Source: Akkermansia muciniphila
Lineage (GTDB): Bacteria; Verrucomicrobiota; Verrucomicrobiia; Verrucomicrobiales; Akkermansiaceae
DNA: 64,000 nt
Direction of reading: 5' to 3'
Assembly: GCF_018709685.1 (NCBI RefSeq)
Contig: NZ_JABDHQ010000009.1
Span: forward strand, 62,001 to 126,000
The notes under the pieces: model-generated
The model's database searches: none
Seen by the model: only the letters and a program-made list of their open reading frames with translations
What the model was told of the DNA's origin: nothing
Made by a program: the position numbers and the translations under genes
Shown: positions 27,845 to 35,952 of the stretch, one piece after another
Layout of the letters: each line of letters begins with the position of its first letter
How positions within the stretch are numbered: position 1 is the first letter of the stretch

Positions 27845-27954
27845 GGCGTCGGGAGACCAGCTTTTTCCATGCTTCCTGCGGTAAAAGGGGCCAGAAAATA
27901 ATAGTTTGGCATTCAAGACCATGCGCATTTCCACCTCAAGAAATGCGCCGGGGA

Positions 27955-27983
27955 TTGACCGTGCCGTCCCCCTGTGGTAAGTT
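27955..27983 (+). promoter_or_regulatory. Promoter of the riboswitch-autotransporter unit
   Basis: TTGACC at 27955-27960 and TAAGTT at 27978-27983 with a 17-base spacer predict a transcript start near 27990, just before the riboswitch. It makes the autotransporter an independent unit rather than a tail of the cob operon. Confidence 0.6.
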
Positions 27984-27989
27984 GGCCGG

Positions 27990-28170
27990 GCCTTCATGAT
28001 TTACGGGAGGCGCTTCCGGGAAGCCCGTGGTACGGGCAGGAAATAGATGGGGAATCCGGTGTGAATCCGGAGCGGTACCGCCACTGTATATTGCACGGCC
28101 TAAAAACCTGCAATGAGCCAGATCGCCAGCCTCGAAGTATTTTATGAACCGCCGGCGAGTATTCCGGCAT
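27990..28170 (+). promoter_or_regulatory. Cobalamin riboswitch upstream of the autotransporter gene
   Basis: The plus-strand leader carries the GGTGTGAATCCGGAGCGG segment (28058-28075), the GCCACTGTA core (28080-28088) and the B12 box AGCCAGATCGCCAGCC (28116-28131), in the order and spacing of the adenosylcobalamin riboswitch. The 22 bases at 28034-28055 are identical to the other riboswitch in this window. A GCCGG/CCGGC hairpin at 28151-28168 lies 15 bases before the first candidate start codon (28184) and is a candidate expression platform controlling translation. High cobalamin would be expected to reduce expression. Confidence 0.93.
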
Positions 28171-28183
28171 TCAGACCATACAC

Positions 28184-31100
28184 ATGTATTCATCCAATAC
28201 GCTCCGCTTGAACGGAGCAGACTATGATGGTCCGGCCTCCTTGCAGTCCGGAATGTTCAACACTCCTGAAAAAACACCGTGCCACGCCAGACACCGGATG
28301 CAGGCAGTCGCTATGACCCTGGCCTGTCTCGGCATGCTGGGAACGGTGCATGCCCAGGATACTCCCAAGGAAGACCTGACCGGCGTTTATGACGCCACTG
28401 TAGCCAGAACCGCCTCAGACGCGGACCTGGGAACGGTCTCCGCCACCTTCAACGTGACAGGTTCCAGCAATGTGCGCGGAATCTGGGGAAAGGCTGGCAC
28501 CCTCAGCATTGATACCGTTGCCGGGGATGCCGAATTCAACGTCTCCTCCACGCGAAACAACGCCTTCGGCATTGATACCTCCTCCGGAGTGAATCTGGAC
28601 ATCGGCACCCTGGCAGGAACCTTCAACATCTCCGCAGCAAACACGAATGCCACGGGCATCCGGAGCTACGGCAAGATACTTTCCATCGGAACCATCACGG
28701 CAAATGCCCTCATCTTCATCACGGCCAATTTCTCCTCCAACGGCATCTATGCCTATCAGGGGCGCCTGGACATCGGCACGATGGCGGGCAACATCTCCGT
28801 GGAGCTGGGCACCGGAAACTATGCCCGGGGCCTGTATGCCTACGGTAATACCATGGACTACCAGGGCCCGCGCTACAAGGACGTCAACATCGGCACCTTC
28901 TCCGCCACCGGCAGCATTTCCGCGGCGACGACCGGCGGCTACGGCGCCAGAGGCATTCAGTCCAACTACGGGCAGGTGAACATCTCCCGGCTGGACGGTC
29001 AAATCACGGCAACCTCCGGTTCCAGTGATACAAGCGGGGACTTTTCCGCCATCGGCATTGAAGCCCGGGAAAACATCACGCTGGGCGACATGGGAGCAAC
29101 AGGAAGCATTACCGCCACTACCAACGGCATGGATGCCTACGGCCTCTTTGCCGGAGAAGAAGGGGGTTACCAGACTCATTCCAACATCACCCTCGGCCAT
29201 GTGGACGGCACCATCCGGGCGGAAGCCATGACCGGAACGGCCGCCGGAGCACGTTCCACCGGCTCCCTGTCCGTGGGAGACATCAGAGGGACCATCTCCG
29301 CCTCCTCCACGGGAATTGCGGAAGCCTACGGGCTGCTGGCGGAATTCTCCCTGGCCACAGGAATGATTAATGGAACCGTCAGCGCGACGACTGCCGGGAA
29401 CACAGCGGCAGCCCTGATGGGTGGCGCCGGCATTACGACGCTCATCGGTTCCACCGGCGTCATTGAAGCAACGGCAACGGGAGAGGGAGCAACGGCCTAT
29501 GCCCTGTACAGCGGCTCCACGACGGGCTCCGGCTTCTATACGGAAAACACGGCGGACAACATCACCGTCCATGCCGGAGCTTCCATCACCGGCAGCTGGG
29601 AACTGGGCGGCTCCGGCGCGGAAGGCTCCGCGGACACCATCACACTGCTGTCCGGCACGGAAGCCAATCCGGGACTGTTTGACTACACGGTGCAGACGAC
29701 CATCAACACCAACAAGTCCGACACGGCCACCCACCATTCCTCCGTCACGCTCAACGTGGGCAGTGCGGACAACAAGGCCAACTGGACCATCTCCACAGAA
29801 AAAGCCGCAGGCCTGTTCAACCGGGTCAACGTGGGCTACGGCTCCGCCGTCACCCTGACGGGCAATTCCCAGATTCTCCGTGACGGGGCCGTCATGAACA
29901 ACATGGGCACCCTGTCCGGCAACGGCACGCTCACCATTGCGGAAGGCATGACGCTGCTCAACGGCACGCTGGTGCAGAACGCGGCGGGAACCGCCCTGGA
30001 AGTGGGCTTTGACAGCCTGAACGTGAATCTGGACCTGGCGCAAAACGCTACGGTAGGCGCCACGGTGCTCAACACCACGAACTCCGCCTGGGTCGTCACG
30101 CTGGACCAGATCAAGGACGGCATCACCGCCATGTACGGAACTAGGGTGGACAACTTCCATCTGGAAAACTACCGCATGAGCTACCGCCTGCAGGGACAGG
30201 TATTCCTGGGTGAAGGCGCTCCCATCGTCGTCAAACCCGGAGAAAGCATCTACGTGGGTGAAGGGTCCAAGGTCATCATCGGGGAAAACCTGCCTGAGCA
30301 CGGCATCGTGCTGGAAGGAGGGGAGGCGGACTTGAGCCAGTCGGACGCCGTCATTTCCTCCGGCGCTGTCAGCGGCGCTTCCGGCCAACTGACGCTGGCG
30401 GCCAAGGATGAAAAGGAACAGACACTCAACTGGGAACAATCCGGCACGGTGGGCTACAACGCCTCCGCCGCCGACGGAGGCGCCTTCGCGAACCTCAACG
30501 TCACGGCACAGGATGTAAAGCTCGTCGCCAAGGGTTCCTATGCGGCGGAAAACGTCGTCATCAGCAACAACGCCACCCTCGTTCTGGACGGCAGCGACGC
30601 CAGCCTGGGCGTAGAAGGCGGGAGCATCCGCCTGGGTGAAGCCTTCGCTCATCCGGACAATCCGGGACATCTGGTGCTGAACGGCTCCACCGTTCTGTCC
30701 GGCGTGGAAACCAACAGCGGCTCTACCGTCTCCGGTTCCGGCACCTTCAAGGGGGAGGCTACCTATTACGGCAGTGAAATCGTGATCGGCTCCGGCTCCT
30801 CCGCAGGCTACCACAACTATGAAGGCGGCCTGAATGCGTGGGGAGGAGTGCAGGAACTCACGTTCATCGTGAACGGCACGACCGCGGCTGACGCTACCAA
30901 CGGGGGGTGGGACACCTACTCCCAGATGAACGTCTCTTCCTCCTATTATGTGGATGGGGCGCACGTCAATGTGGTCATCGGCGACAACCTGCTCTTCAGC
31001 AAGGAACAAAGCTTCGCCCTGTCCCTGGTCAACCTGGACCCGGACACCGTCATTGATCCGGACGGTTCCCTGTGGGACCTGACCAGCATCGCCCCCACGC

Positions 31101-32143
31101 TGAAAGGCCGCACGGACCTGGTCACGGATACCAGCTTCACGGTTTCCGGCGACGGGCTGCACCTGATCTTCAACGGCAAGGTCAACATCAACGCCGTGAA
31201 AGCCCTGCGCGGAGAAGAAGCCTCCCGCATTGCCAACACGCTGTGGTCCTCCGTCCGGGTGGTGGACAGCTTCGCCCATACGGCAGCCTCCCAACTGGAC
31301 TTCCGCGGACCGGGCAAGAGAAACCTCTGGTTCTCCGGACTGGGAGACTTCATGAACGTCTCCTCCGTGTCCGGAGCTTCCGGCTTTGACTACAAGGGCG
31401 GCGGCTACGCCGTGGGCGTGGATTATGCCTGGACGAAGAACTGGACATCCGGCGCGGCCTTTGGCCAGACCTTCGGCTCCTTCCACTCTGCGGACAAGCA
31501 GTTCAAGGCGGACCAGGACGGTCTGATGCTGGCGCTCTACCAGCGTTACCACCGCGGCCTGCGCAGCGGAAACAGCCTGGACATTGACGGCTACTTCACC
31601 TATGGCAACATGGACAACGATGCGGACGGCACGCTGGGCGGCAGCCCCACCACCGCCTCCTGGAACGATGACGTGTACGGCTTCGGCCTGAAGGGAACCT
31701 GGAATATCCGCCTGGGTAATACGGATGTGCTGAAACCCTTCGCAGGCATCGAATTCCTGCACGGCTCCCAGGATTCCTTCGGAGAACATTCCGGTTCCGG
31801 CGCCGCCTGGTACCAGGATGGTTCCGTGCAAAACTGGAGCATCCCCGCCGGCGTCACCTGGCAGAAGCAGATCGCCGTCGGCAAGGGCCAGTACCTGCTG
31901 CCGCAGGTAACGGTAGCCTACGCCGGAGACGTCTCCCGCCGCAACGCTTCCGTGAAAACGGATGCCTTCGGCACGCCCTTCCGGGTAGACGGCGTCCATC
32001 CGGGACGCCACGCCCTGATTGTCCATGCGGGGCTGAACTGGATCATCTCCAGCGTCTGGAGCGCCGGAGCCTTCTATCATCTGGAACAGAGGGAACACAT
32101 GACCAACCAGAGCGTTAACGCCACCGTGCGCTACTCGTTCTAA
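28184..32143 (+). CDS. Autotransporter (type V secretion) with repeat-rich passenger, under cobalamin riboswitch control
   Basis: The frame of 1319 residues begins at 28184; an ATG at 28253 would give a more conventional start. A signal-like hydrophobic stretch covers about residues 39-58 (AMTLACLGMLGTVHAQ). Residues about 75-445 hold about twelve imperfect units of the form (I/L)G-x-hydrophobic-x-G-x-I-x-A ... A-x-G-(I/L), as expected for a beta-helix passenger. Residues about 445-1040 are further glycine/serine/threonine-rich passenger. An autotransporter beta-barrel occupies about 1045-1319, beginning near RNLWFSGLGDF and ending NATVRYSF with terminal Phe. No protease or adhesin active site is evident. 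Riboswitch control and adjacency to the cobamide operon suggest a corrinoid-related surface role (inference). Confidence 0.93.
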   Translation: MYSSNTLRLNGADYDGPASLQSGMFNTPEKTPCHARHRMQAVAMTLACLGMLGTVHAQDTPKEDLTGVYDATVARTASDADLGTVSATFNVTGSSNVRGIWGKAGTLSIDTVAGDAEFNVSSTRNNAFGIDTSSGVNLDIGTLAGTFNISAANTNATGIRSYGKILSIGTITANALIFITANFSSNGIYAYQGRLDIGTMAGNISVELGTGNYARGLYAYGNTMDYQGPRYKDVNIGTFSATGSISAATTGGYGARGIQSNYGQVNISRLDGQITATSGSSDTSGDFSAIGIEARENITLGDMGATGSITATTNGMDAYGLFAGEEGGYQTHSNITLGHVDGTIRAEAMTGTAAGARSTGSLSVGDIRGTISASSTGIAEAYGLLAEFSLATGMINGTVSATTAGNTAAALMGGAGITTLIGSTGVIEATATGEGATAYALYSGSTTGSGFYTENTADNITVHAGASITGSWELGGSGAEGSADTITLLSGTEANPGLFDYTVQTTINTNKSDTATHHSSVTLNVGSADNKANWTISTEKAAGLFNRVNVGYGSAVTLTGNSQILRDGAVMNNMGTLSGNGTLTIAEGMTLLNGTLVQNAAGTALEVGFDSLNVNLDLAQNATVGATVLNTTNSAWVVTLDQIKDGITAMYGTRVDNFHLENYRMSYRLQGQVFLGEGAPIVVKPGESIYVGEGSKVIIGENLPEHGIVLEGGEADLSQSDAVISSGAVSGASGQLTLAAKDEKEQTLNWEQSGTVGYNASAADGGAFANLNVTAQDVKLVAKGSYAAENVVISNNATLVLDGSDASLGVEGGSIRLGEAFAHPDNPGHLVLNGSTVLSGVETNSGSTVSGSGTFKGEATYYGSEIVIGSGSSAGYHNYEGGLNAWGGVQELTFIVNGTTAADATNGGWDTYSQMNVSSSYYVDGAHVNVVIGDNLLFSKEQSFALSLVNLDPDTVIDPDGSLWDLTSIAPTLKGRTDLVTDTSFTVSGDGLHLIFNGKVNINAVKALRGEEASRIANTLWSSVRVVDSFAHTAASQLDFRGPGKRNLWFSGLGDFMNVSSVSGASGFDYKGGGYAVGVDYAWTKNWTSGAAFGQTFGSFHSADKQFKADQDGLMLALYQRYHRGLRSGNSLDIDGYFTYGNMDNDADGTLGGSPTTASWNDDVYGFGLKGTWNIRLGNTDVLKPFAGIEFLHGSQDSFGEHSGSGAAWYQDGSVQNWSIPAGVTWQKQIAVGKGQYLLPQVTVAYAGDVSRRNASVKTDAFGTPFRVDGVHPGRHALIVHAGLNWIISSVWSAGAFYHLEQREHMTNQSVNATVRYSF

Positions 32144-32168
32144 ATGTTCTTCCCATTCGGAAACATTC

Positions 32169-32204
32169 CGGAGGGAATCCACTGCGGATTCCCTCCGTTT
32201 TTTT
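32169..32204 (+). terminator. Rho-independent terminator of the autotransporter gene
   Basis: A perfect twelve-base stem CGGAGGGAATCC/GGATTCCCTCCG with a five-base loop is followed by seven T, 25 bases after the stop. Confidence 0.96.
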
Positions 32205-32277
32205 GCGAGGCCCTTATATTTCACAGTAAATTCTTGACTCCATGGCCCTCTTGACGCTTAATTCCACCACTTCACGT

Positions 32278-32360
32278 GCCGTCGTGGCGGAATGGTAGAC
32301 GCGCTCGACTCAAAATCGAGTTCCAAAAGAGTGTGGGTTCGAGTCCCACCGGCGGTACCA
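32278..32360 (+). tRNA. tRNA-Leu (anticodon CAA)
   Basis: The 83-base sequence ends in an encoded CCA. The acceptor stem GCCGTCG pairs with CGGCGGT (one G-U at the tip, one internal). The anticodon arm CTCGA-CTCAAAA-TCGAG gives anticodon CAA, which reads UUG. A class-II variable arm (TTCCAAAAGAGTGT) and the T arm GTGGGTTCGAGTCCCAC are present. It is followed by its own terminator and then by AT-rich accessory DNA. Confidence 0.95.
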
Positions 32361-32369
32361 ATAAATAAA

Positions 32370-32398
32370 CCCTGAAAGCATTAAGCTTTCAGGGTTTT
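32370..32398 (+). terminator. Terminator after tRNA-Leu
   Basis: A perfect ten-base stem CCCTGAAAGC/GCTTTCAGGG with loop ATTAA is followed by TTTTCTTTT, ten bases after the tRNA 3' end. Confidence 0.92.
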
Positions 32399-32560
32399 CT
32401 TTTATCAGTTAATAGCTCTCGGCTAAGAAGTAGAAAACTGAATACAATAATTTCCAGAAGACACACTCGTGTGTCTACATAGATATAATTTCTGAAACTT
32501 TTTTTGGAGCACTATATCTATAAATAAAATCATCAGTAATTACATACTTTATATTAAAAA

Positions 32561-33133
32561 TTATTCTACTGTAATTTTCCAATATTCGCCCTCGCGATGT
32601 AATTTTACATGCAATAAATGAACCAGTCTTTCTGCTTCTCTGCAAAAATCTCTTACAATATCGTCATGGGATTCCCCTTGTTGAAGATGCCACCAATGAT
32701 ATTCCATTTCCGGAATCAACCCAAATTCATCCACCCCTGTATAGTCCCCAAGTAAATCTGATAAATGCTGAAGCATGTCTTTTTCAGATTCTACTCCTCC
32801 TTTCAAACCACAAACAACATCTTGAAGACATCCAAGACAATAAAGCCTAACGGCATCCTTGCCTTTTGGCGGAATTATTCTGGCAGCTGAGGCAAATACC
32901 CGGAGATCGTCCTTCAACTCAAAATAATTAATTGAAGGCTCTCCAAAATGCGAACTCAGCAAAAGGAGGGCTTCGTCCATTTCTTCGCCCTGGGAATTAT
33001 GTAAAGAATCAATTGCCCATTTCACATAATCATTTAAATCTTCCAAAAAGACTCCTTCAAAGGCCAGTACCTGCTTGCTTGTGGGCCGTGCAAGGAGAGC
33101 TTCAACCATGTTTTTTTCAATCTTTACCGTCAT
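32561..33133 (-). CDS. Orphan hypothetical protein, possibly immunity-like
   Basis: The 190-residue protein is acidic and largely helical by composition, with no signal peptide, membrane segment or catalytic motif that I recognise. Trp/His pairs (EYHWWHLQ near residue 145) and a Cys cluster (LYCLGCLQDVVCG near 100-112) stand out. The gene is clearly richer in A+T than the surrounding chromosome and follows a tRNA, so it is probably acquired. A decayed reading frame ends 25 bases upstream on the same strand, the arrangement expected for a polymorphic toxin tip followed by its immunity gene. That role is only inference from position and size. Confidence 0.65.
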   Translation of the reverse strand: MTVKIEKNMVEALLARPTSKQVLAFEGVFLEDLNDYVKWAIDSLHNSQGEEMDEALLLLSSHFGEPSINYFELKDDLRVFASAARIIPPKGKDAVRLYCLGCLQDVVCGLKGGVESEKDMLQHLSDLLGDYTGVDEFGLIPEMEYHWWHLQQGESHDDIVRDFCREAERLVHLLHVKLHREGEYWKITVE

Positions 33134-33158
33134 TTAAATACTCCCTTTATAGATGCAG

Positions 33159-33251
33159 CTATTCTTCATTATTGTTTCTCCAGTCATTTAATGTAAACCA
33201 GTATCTGATATGATGCTCAAAGTCAACTCTTGTAACATGGGAAGCTACACA
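33159..33251 (-). pseudogene. Short decayed reading frame upstream of the orphan gene
   Basis: Between an in-frame TAA (33252-33254) and a TAG (33159-33161) the minus strand encodes about 30 residues with protein-like composition, ending FEHHIRYWFTLNDWRNNEE. No start codon lies in this stretch. The piece looks like the C-terminal end of a lost gene that preceded the 190-residue gene. It is too short to assign. Confidence 0.35.
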
Positions 33252-33254
33252 TTA

Positions 33255-33586
33255 GCCCCCCGGGCAAGTAATCACTTGTTCGGAGTGAAGAAAGGCTCTG
33301 AATTTTGATCTCAATTGGGGATACTTTTAAGTTAATTCCCAGAGGAATAGGAACAGCCAAATAACGTCAGTTCAGAAATGTGACTTTACCAGTGGAATTG
33401 GACAAGCGGTCTTACCCAGCACTAACTAGCAGTGCTCTTTCCGGAATACAGCCGGAAAGAGCATACAATAATAACTATCAATGAAGAACAGGATAAGGAA
33501 ATGTTACTTCATAATAATTAATAAGTTTTCCATTTTCATTGAATTTGAATTCAAGAAATTTTAGCTATTCATCATCAGGAATTTCC
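33255..33586. other. AT-rich non-coding stretch with a perfect hairpin
   Basis: No supported gene is seen. The notable element is an eleven-base perfect inverted repeat GCTCTTTCCGG/CCGGAAAGAGC at 33434-33462 with a seven-base loop and no T tract on either side, so it is not a standard terminator. The rest may be remnants of the decayed gene. Confidence 0.45.
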
Positions 33587-34009
33587 TCATGCGGAAATGG
33601 ATAGACTGTCCGTAAATTGCCTGAAAAACTCCATTGCCGCCGCTCCGGGAATGGTAAACTCCGGATAGTCCGCACTGGTGAATAATTTGCGGGCCCCGCG
33701 GGGATTGACAGCCTCCACAGTTAGAACAACCTTCTCAATCGCTTCAACGGCTTCCGCCCTATTCTCCGTGGAGGATTGGGCGGCAACCGGGGCCAGCCGC
33801 GCCCAGGCCTGAATGGCTTTCCATTCATCAGACAGGACGGTAAGGATCGCTACTACCCCGGAGAAAGCCTCCAGCTGCTCCGCAGATAAATCGCGGGCCC
33901 TGTAGCGCTGGTTCTGAATAAATCCTGATTCATCCGGAAAAATGGCGGTCAATATGAATTCTCCCCACTTGCCGGGTTTTGGAAAATAGAATTGAAGCTC
34001 CTTCATCAT
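33587..34009 (-). CDS. Hypothetical protein, second gene of a coupled pair
   Basis: This 140-residue soluble protein has no family I recognise. It begins MMKELQFYFPKPGKWGEFILTAIF and has a helical Ala/Glu-rich middle (about residues 40-100). Its start overlaps the stop of the gene upstream (34006) in an ATGA, so the two are translationally coupled. Position in an islet behind a tRNA suggests a phage-derived or cassette origin; that is inference. Confidence 0.6.
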   Translation of the reverse strand: MMKELQFYFPKPGKWGEFILTAIFPDESGFIQNQRYRARDLSAEQLEAFSGVVAILTVLSDEWKAIQAWARLAPVAAQSSTENRAEAVEAIEKVVLTVEAVNPRGARKLFTSADYPEFTIPGAAAMEFFRQFTDSLSISA

Positions 34010-34287
34010 TGTAATATTTCCCTGTTAAGGCTTGCGTCCGGATTGGCTCCATGACGGCCGCCCTGGGCAGACAATCCCGGGGCGGCCGCTTTAAAAGTCT
34101 GCGTCACCAGCGCATATTCATCGGAAACCTCCACAGCATCCGTAGGTGCCACAAAAATATATTGGCCGGGATTTCCGGCCTCCAGAAGGGTCAGGGTGGA
34201 GGCGTCACCAAGGACTGCCTGGACAGTGCATGCTGCCGTACATGTCAACGCATAGGATGCGCCCGGTATAGTATTTACTTTCATCAC
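34006..34287 (-). CDS. Hypothetical small protein, first gene of a coupled pair
   Basis: The 93-residue protein is rich in Thr/Ala/Val strands (ALTCTAACTVQAVLG, GQYIFVAPTDAVEVS) and ends in a polar tail. The strand-rich character and size recall small phage structural or decoration proteins, but no specific family can be named. It overlaps the next gene by four bases. Confidence 0.55.
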   Translation of the reverse strand: MMKVNTIPGASYALTCTAACTVQAVLGDASTLTLLEAGNPGQYIFVAPTDAVEVSDEYALVTQTFKAAAPGLSAQGGRHGANPDASLNREILQ

Positions 34288-34692
34288 GCAGATTTAGTAA
34301 CGGAAAAAAGCGCAAGTCATCCATGTTAATACGTGCAAGTTCCCTGCCTGGAAAACGGAGAAGGCACAGGCCCCGGCCCGGGGAACCGGCATCAAAAATG
34401 ACACCACTGATAAGAACAACGTATAAACTTGTTTATTTTAAATATTTTATAAAACAATCTCAACCACTCGCCACATATTGAAAAATAATCATAACTAATT
34501 GATGATGAATTAGATTGAACATACCAACAATCCCAACTCCGGCATCGAAAAAGACCAGGAGTATAAAATTCACCATATATTACAGAATGCAAGTCACTTA
34601 CTTCTCCAATAACATTTATATGAAAATTGACCACGGTCCGGTCCCCTACAATTGGCTCGAATTTCCGCAGGCCAATACGTATATACAAGAAT
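34288..34692. other. AT-rich leader upstream of the GntR-type regulator
   Basis: About 400 bases of low-GC sequence with several A/T runs. A frame at 34515-34724 on the plus strand (69 residues) overlaps the regulator start and lacks convincing protein character, so it is not called. No clear promoter or repeat could be fixed. Confidence 0.4.
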
Positions 34693-35799
34693 ATGACCTC
34701 GTTGCCCGCATCTTCATTGGTTGAAACCGTAGCCAATAAAATCAAACAGATGATTCTCAGCGGCAGCCTGGTCAACATTCTCCCCGGGGAAAGGGAACTT
34801 GGTAACAGGTTGTCCGTGGGGAGAGAAACCGTAAGAAAGGCCCTGGCCCTTCTGGAGCGGGATGCCTGGATCGCCCCAGCGCGCATCAAGGTGCCGCGGC
34901 GCATCCTGAAAACCACGGAAGAAGGGGCGGACTGGAATGTTCCCGCCCATCCTGTTCAGGAGAAAAGGGGCATCATCGGATTCCTGACGCCCCAGCCCCT
35001 TAAAAGGCTGGCGCAAAGCGTGCTGGCGGAAATTTATACTATCTCCAAGATTCTGGAGGAAGACGGCATCAGCGTCCGCATCTTTGAAGCTCCCTGGATT
35101 TTAGGCAACAACCCGGACAAACGGCTCGCCAAGCTGGTGACCAAATCCGAATGCGTCTGCTGGATACTCCACCGCTCCTCGGAACAAACACAGCTCTGGT
35201 TCAAGACGCACAGCATCCCCTGCATCGTACGCGGCACTTCCTACCAGAGCAGCAACCTGCCCTATCTGGACCGTCACTGGGCTGCCACCACGCACCATGC
35301 GGCGCAGCACCTCTGGAACAAAGGCCACCGGACGGTCGGCCTTTGCCTGCCTCCGGATCCGCTGAAAGGCCATCAACTGATGCAGAAAGGCTTTTTCAGC
35401 TTTACGGCACAGGGCTGGAATCCCGTGCTGATCCCCACCCCGTTTGAAACGCCTCTTTTCTTTGAATACCTCGCCAAGGCATTCAGGGAACATCCGGACA
35501 TGTCCGCCCTGGTAGCCACACGTGGCAACCAGATTGTCCCCCTCCTTTCCTGGGTTGAAGCCCGCTCCCTGAGCATCCCGAACCAGCTCAGCCTCGTAAG
35601 CCTGACGTATGAGCCCTTCATGGAGCGCCTGCTCCCCCCGATCACCTATTATGAGGAAAACCAGACTAAAACGGTCCACAAGCTCATCCGGATGCTCCGC
35701 GCCCTGACCTCCGGCAAAAGCATCAAGAGCATTTCCGTCATTCCGGAAATCTACCCGGGACAGTCCGTCTCCGTGCGCCATCCCTCCCCCTCCGCTTAA
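34693..35799 (+). CDS. GntR-type transcription factor with LacI-like ligand-binding domain
   Basis: The protein has 368 residues from the Met at 34693; a Met at 34627 is possible. The winged helix-turn-helix covers about residues 8-70 (SSLVETVANKIKQMILSG then PGERELGNRLSVGRETVRKALALLE), typical of GntR. A periplasmic-binding-protein-like domain follows (about 90-365; GIIGFLTPQP, HHAAQHLWNKGHRTVGLCLPPD, LVATRGNQIVPLLSW), as in AraR-like sugar-responsive regulators. This architecture usually senses a sugar. The neighbouring SASA esterase gene on the same strand could be a target, but no operator was identified. Confidence 0.88.
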   Translation: MTSLPASSLVETVANKIKQMILSGSLVNILPGERELGNRLSVGRETVRKALALLERDAWIAPARIKVPRRILKTTEEGADWNVPAHPVQEKRGIIGFLTPQPLKRLAQSVLAEIYTISKILEEDGISVRIFEAPWILGNNPDKRLAKLVTKSECVCWILHRSSEQTQLWFKTHSIPCIVRGTSYQSSNLPYLDRHWAATTHHAAQHLWNKGHRTVGLCLPPDPLKGHQLMQKGFFSFTAQGWNPVLIPTPFETPLFFEYLAKAFREHPDMSALVATRGNQIVPLLSWVEARSLSIPNQLSLVSLTYEPFMERLLPPITYYEENQTKTVHKLIRMLRALTSGKSIKSISVIPEIYPGQSVSVRHPSPSA

Positions 35800-35952
35800 T
35801 GCGTTTTCAGGAAGGGCCCCCGGAACATGAAAATGCCGCAAAAAGGGAAAACGGGGGAACAAACGGAAAACGGCAGGAAAAAAGATAAACTTCCTCTCCG
35901 GAGAACGTATGAGGAATACCTGAATCATTAATCCACCGCCCTCTCTCCGTCC

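Noticed and set aside
33434-33462. Terminator
   Set aside because: The hairpin is perfect but has no T run on either strand and no gene end close to it.
32341-34400. Direct repeat of the tRNA-Leu 3' end marking an att site
   Set aside because: No copy of the tRNA 3' sequence was found downstream within the islet.
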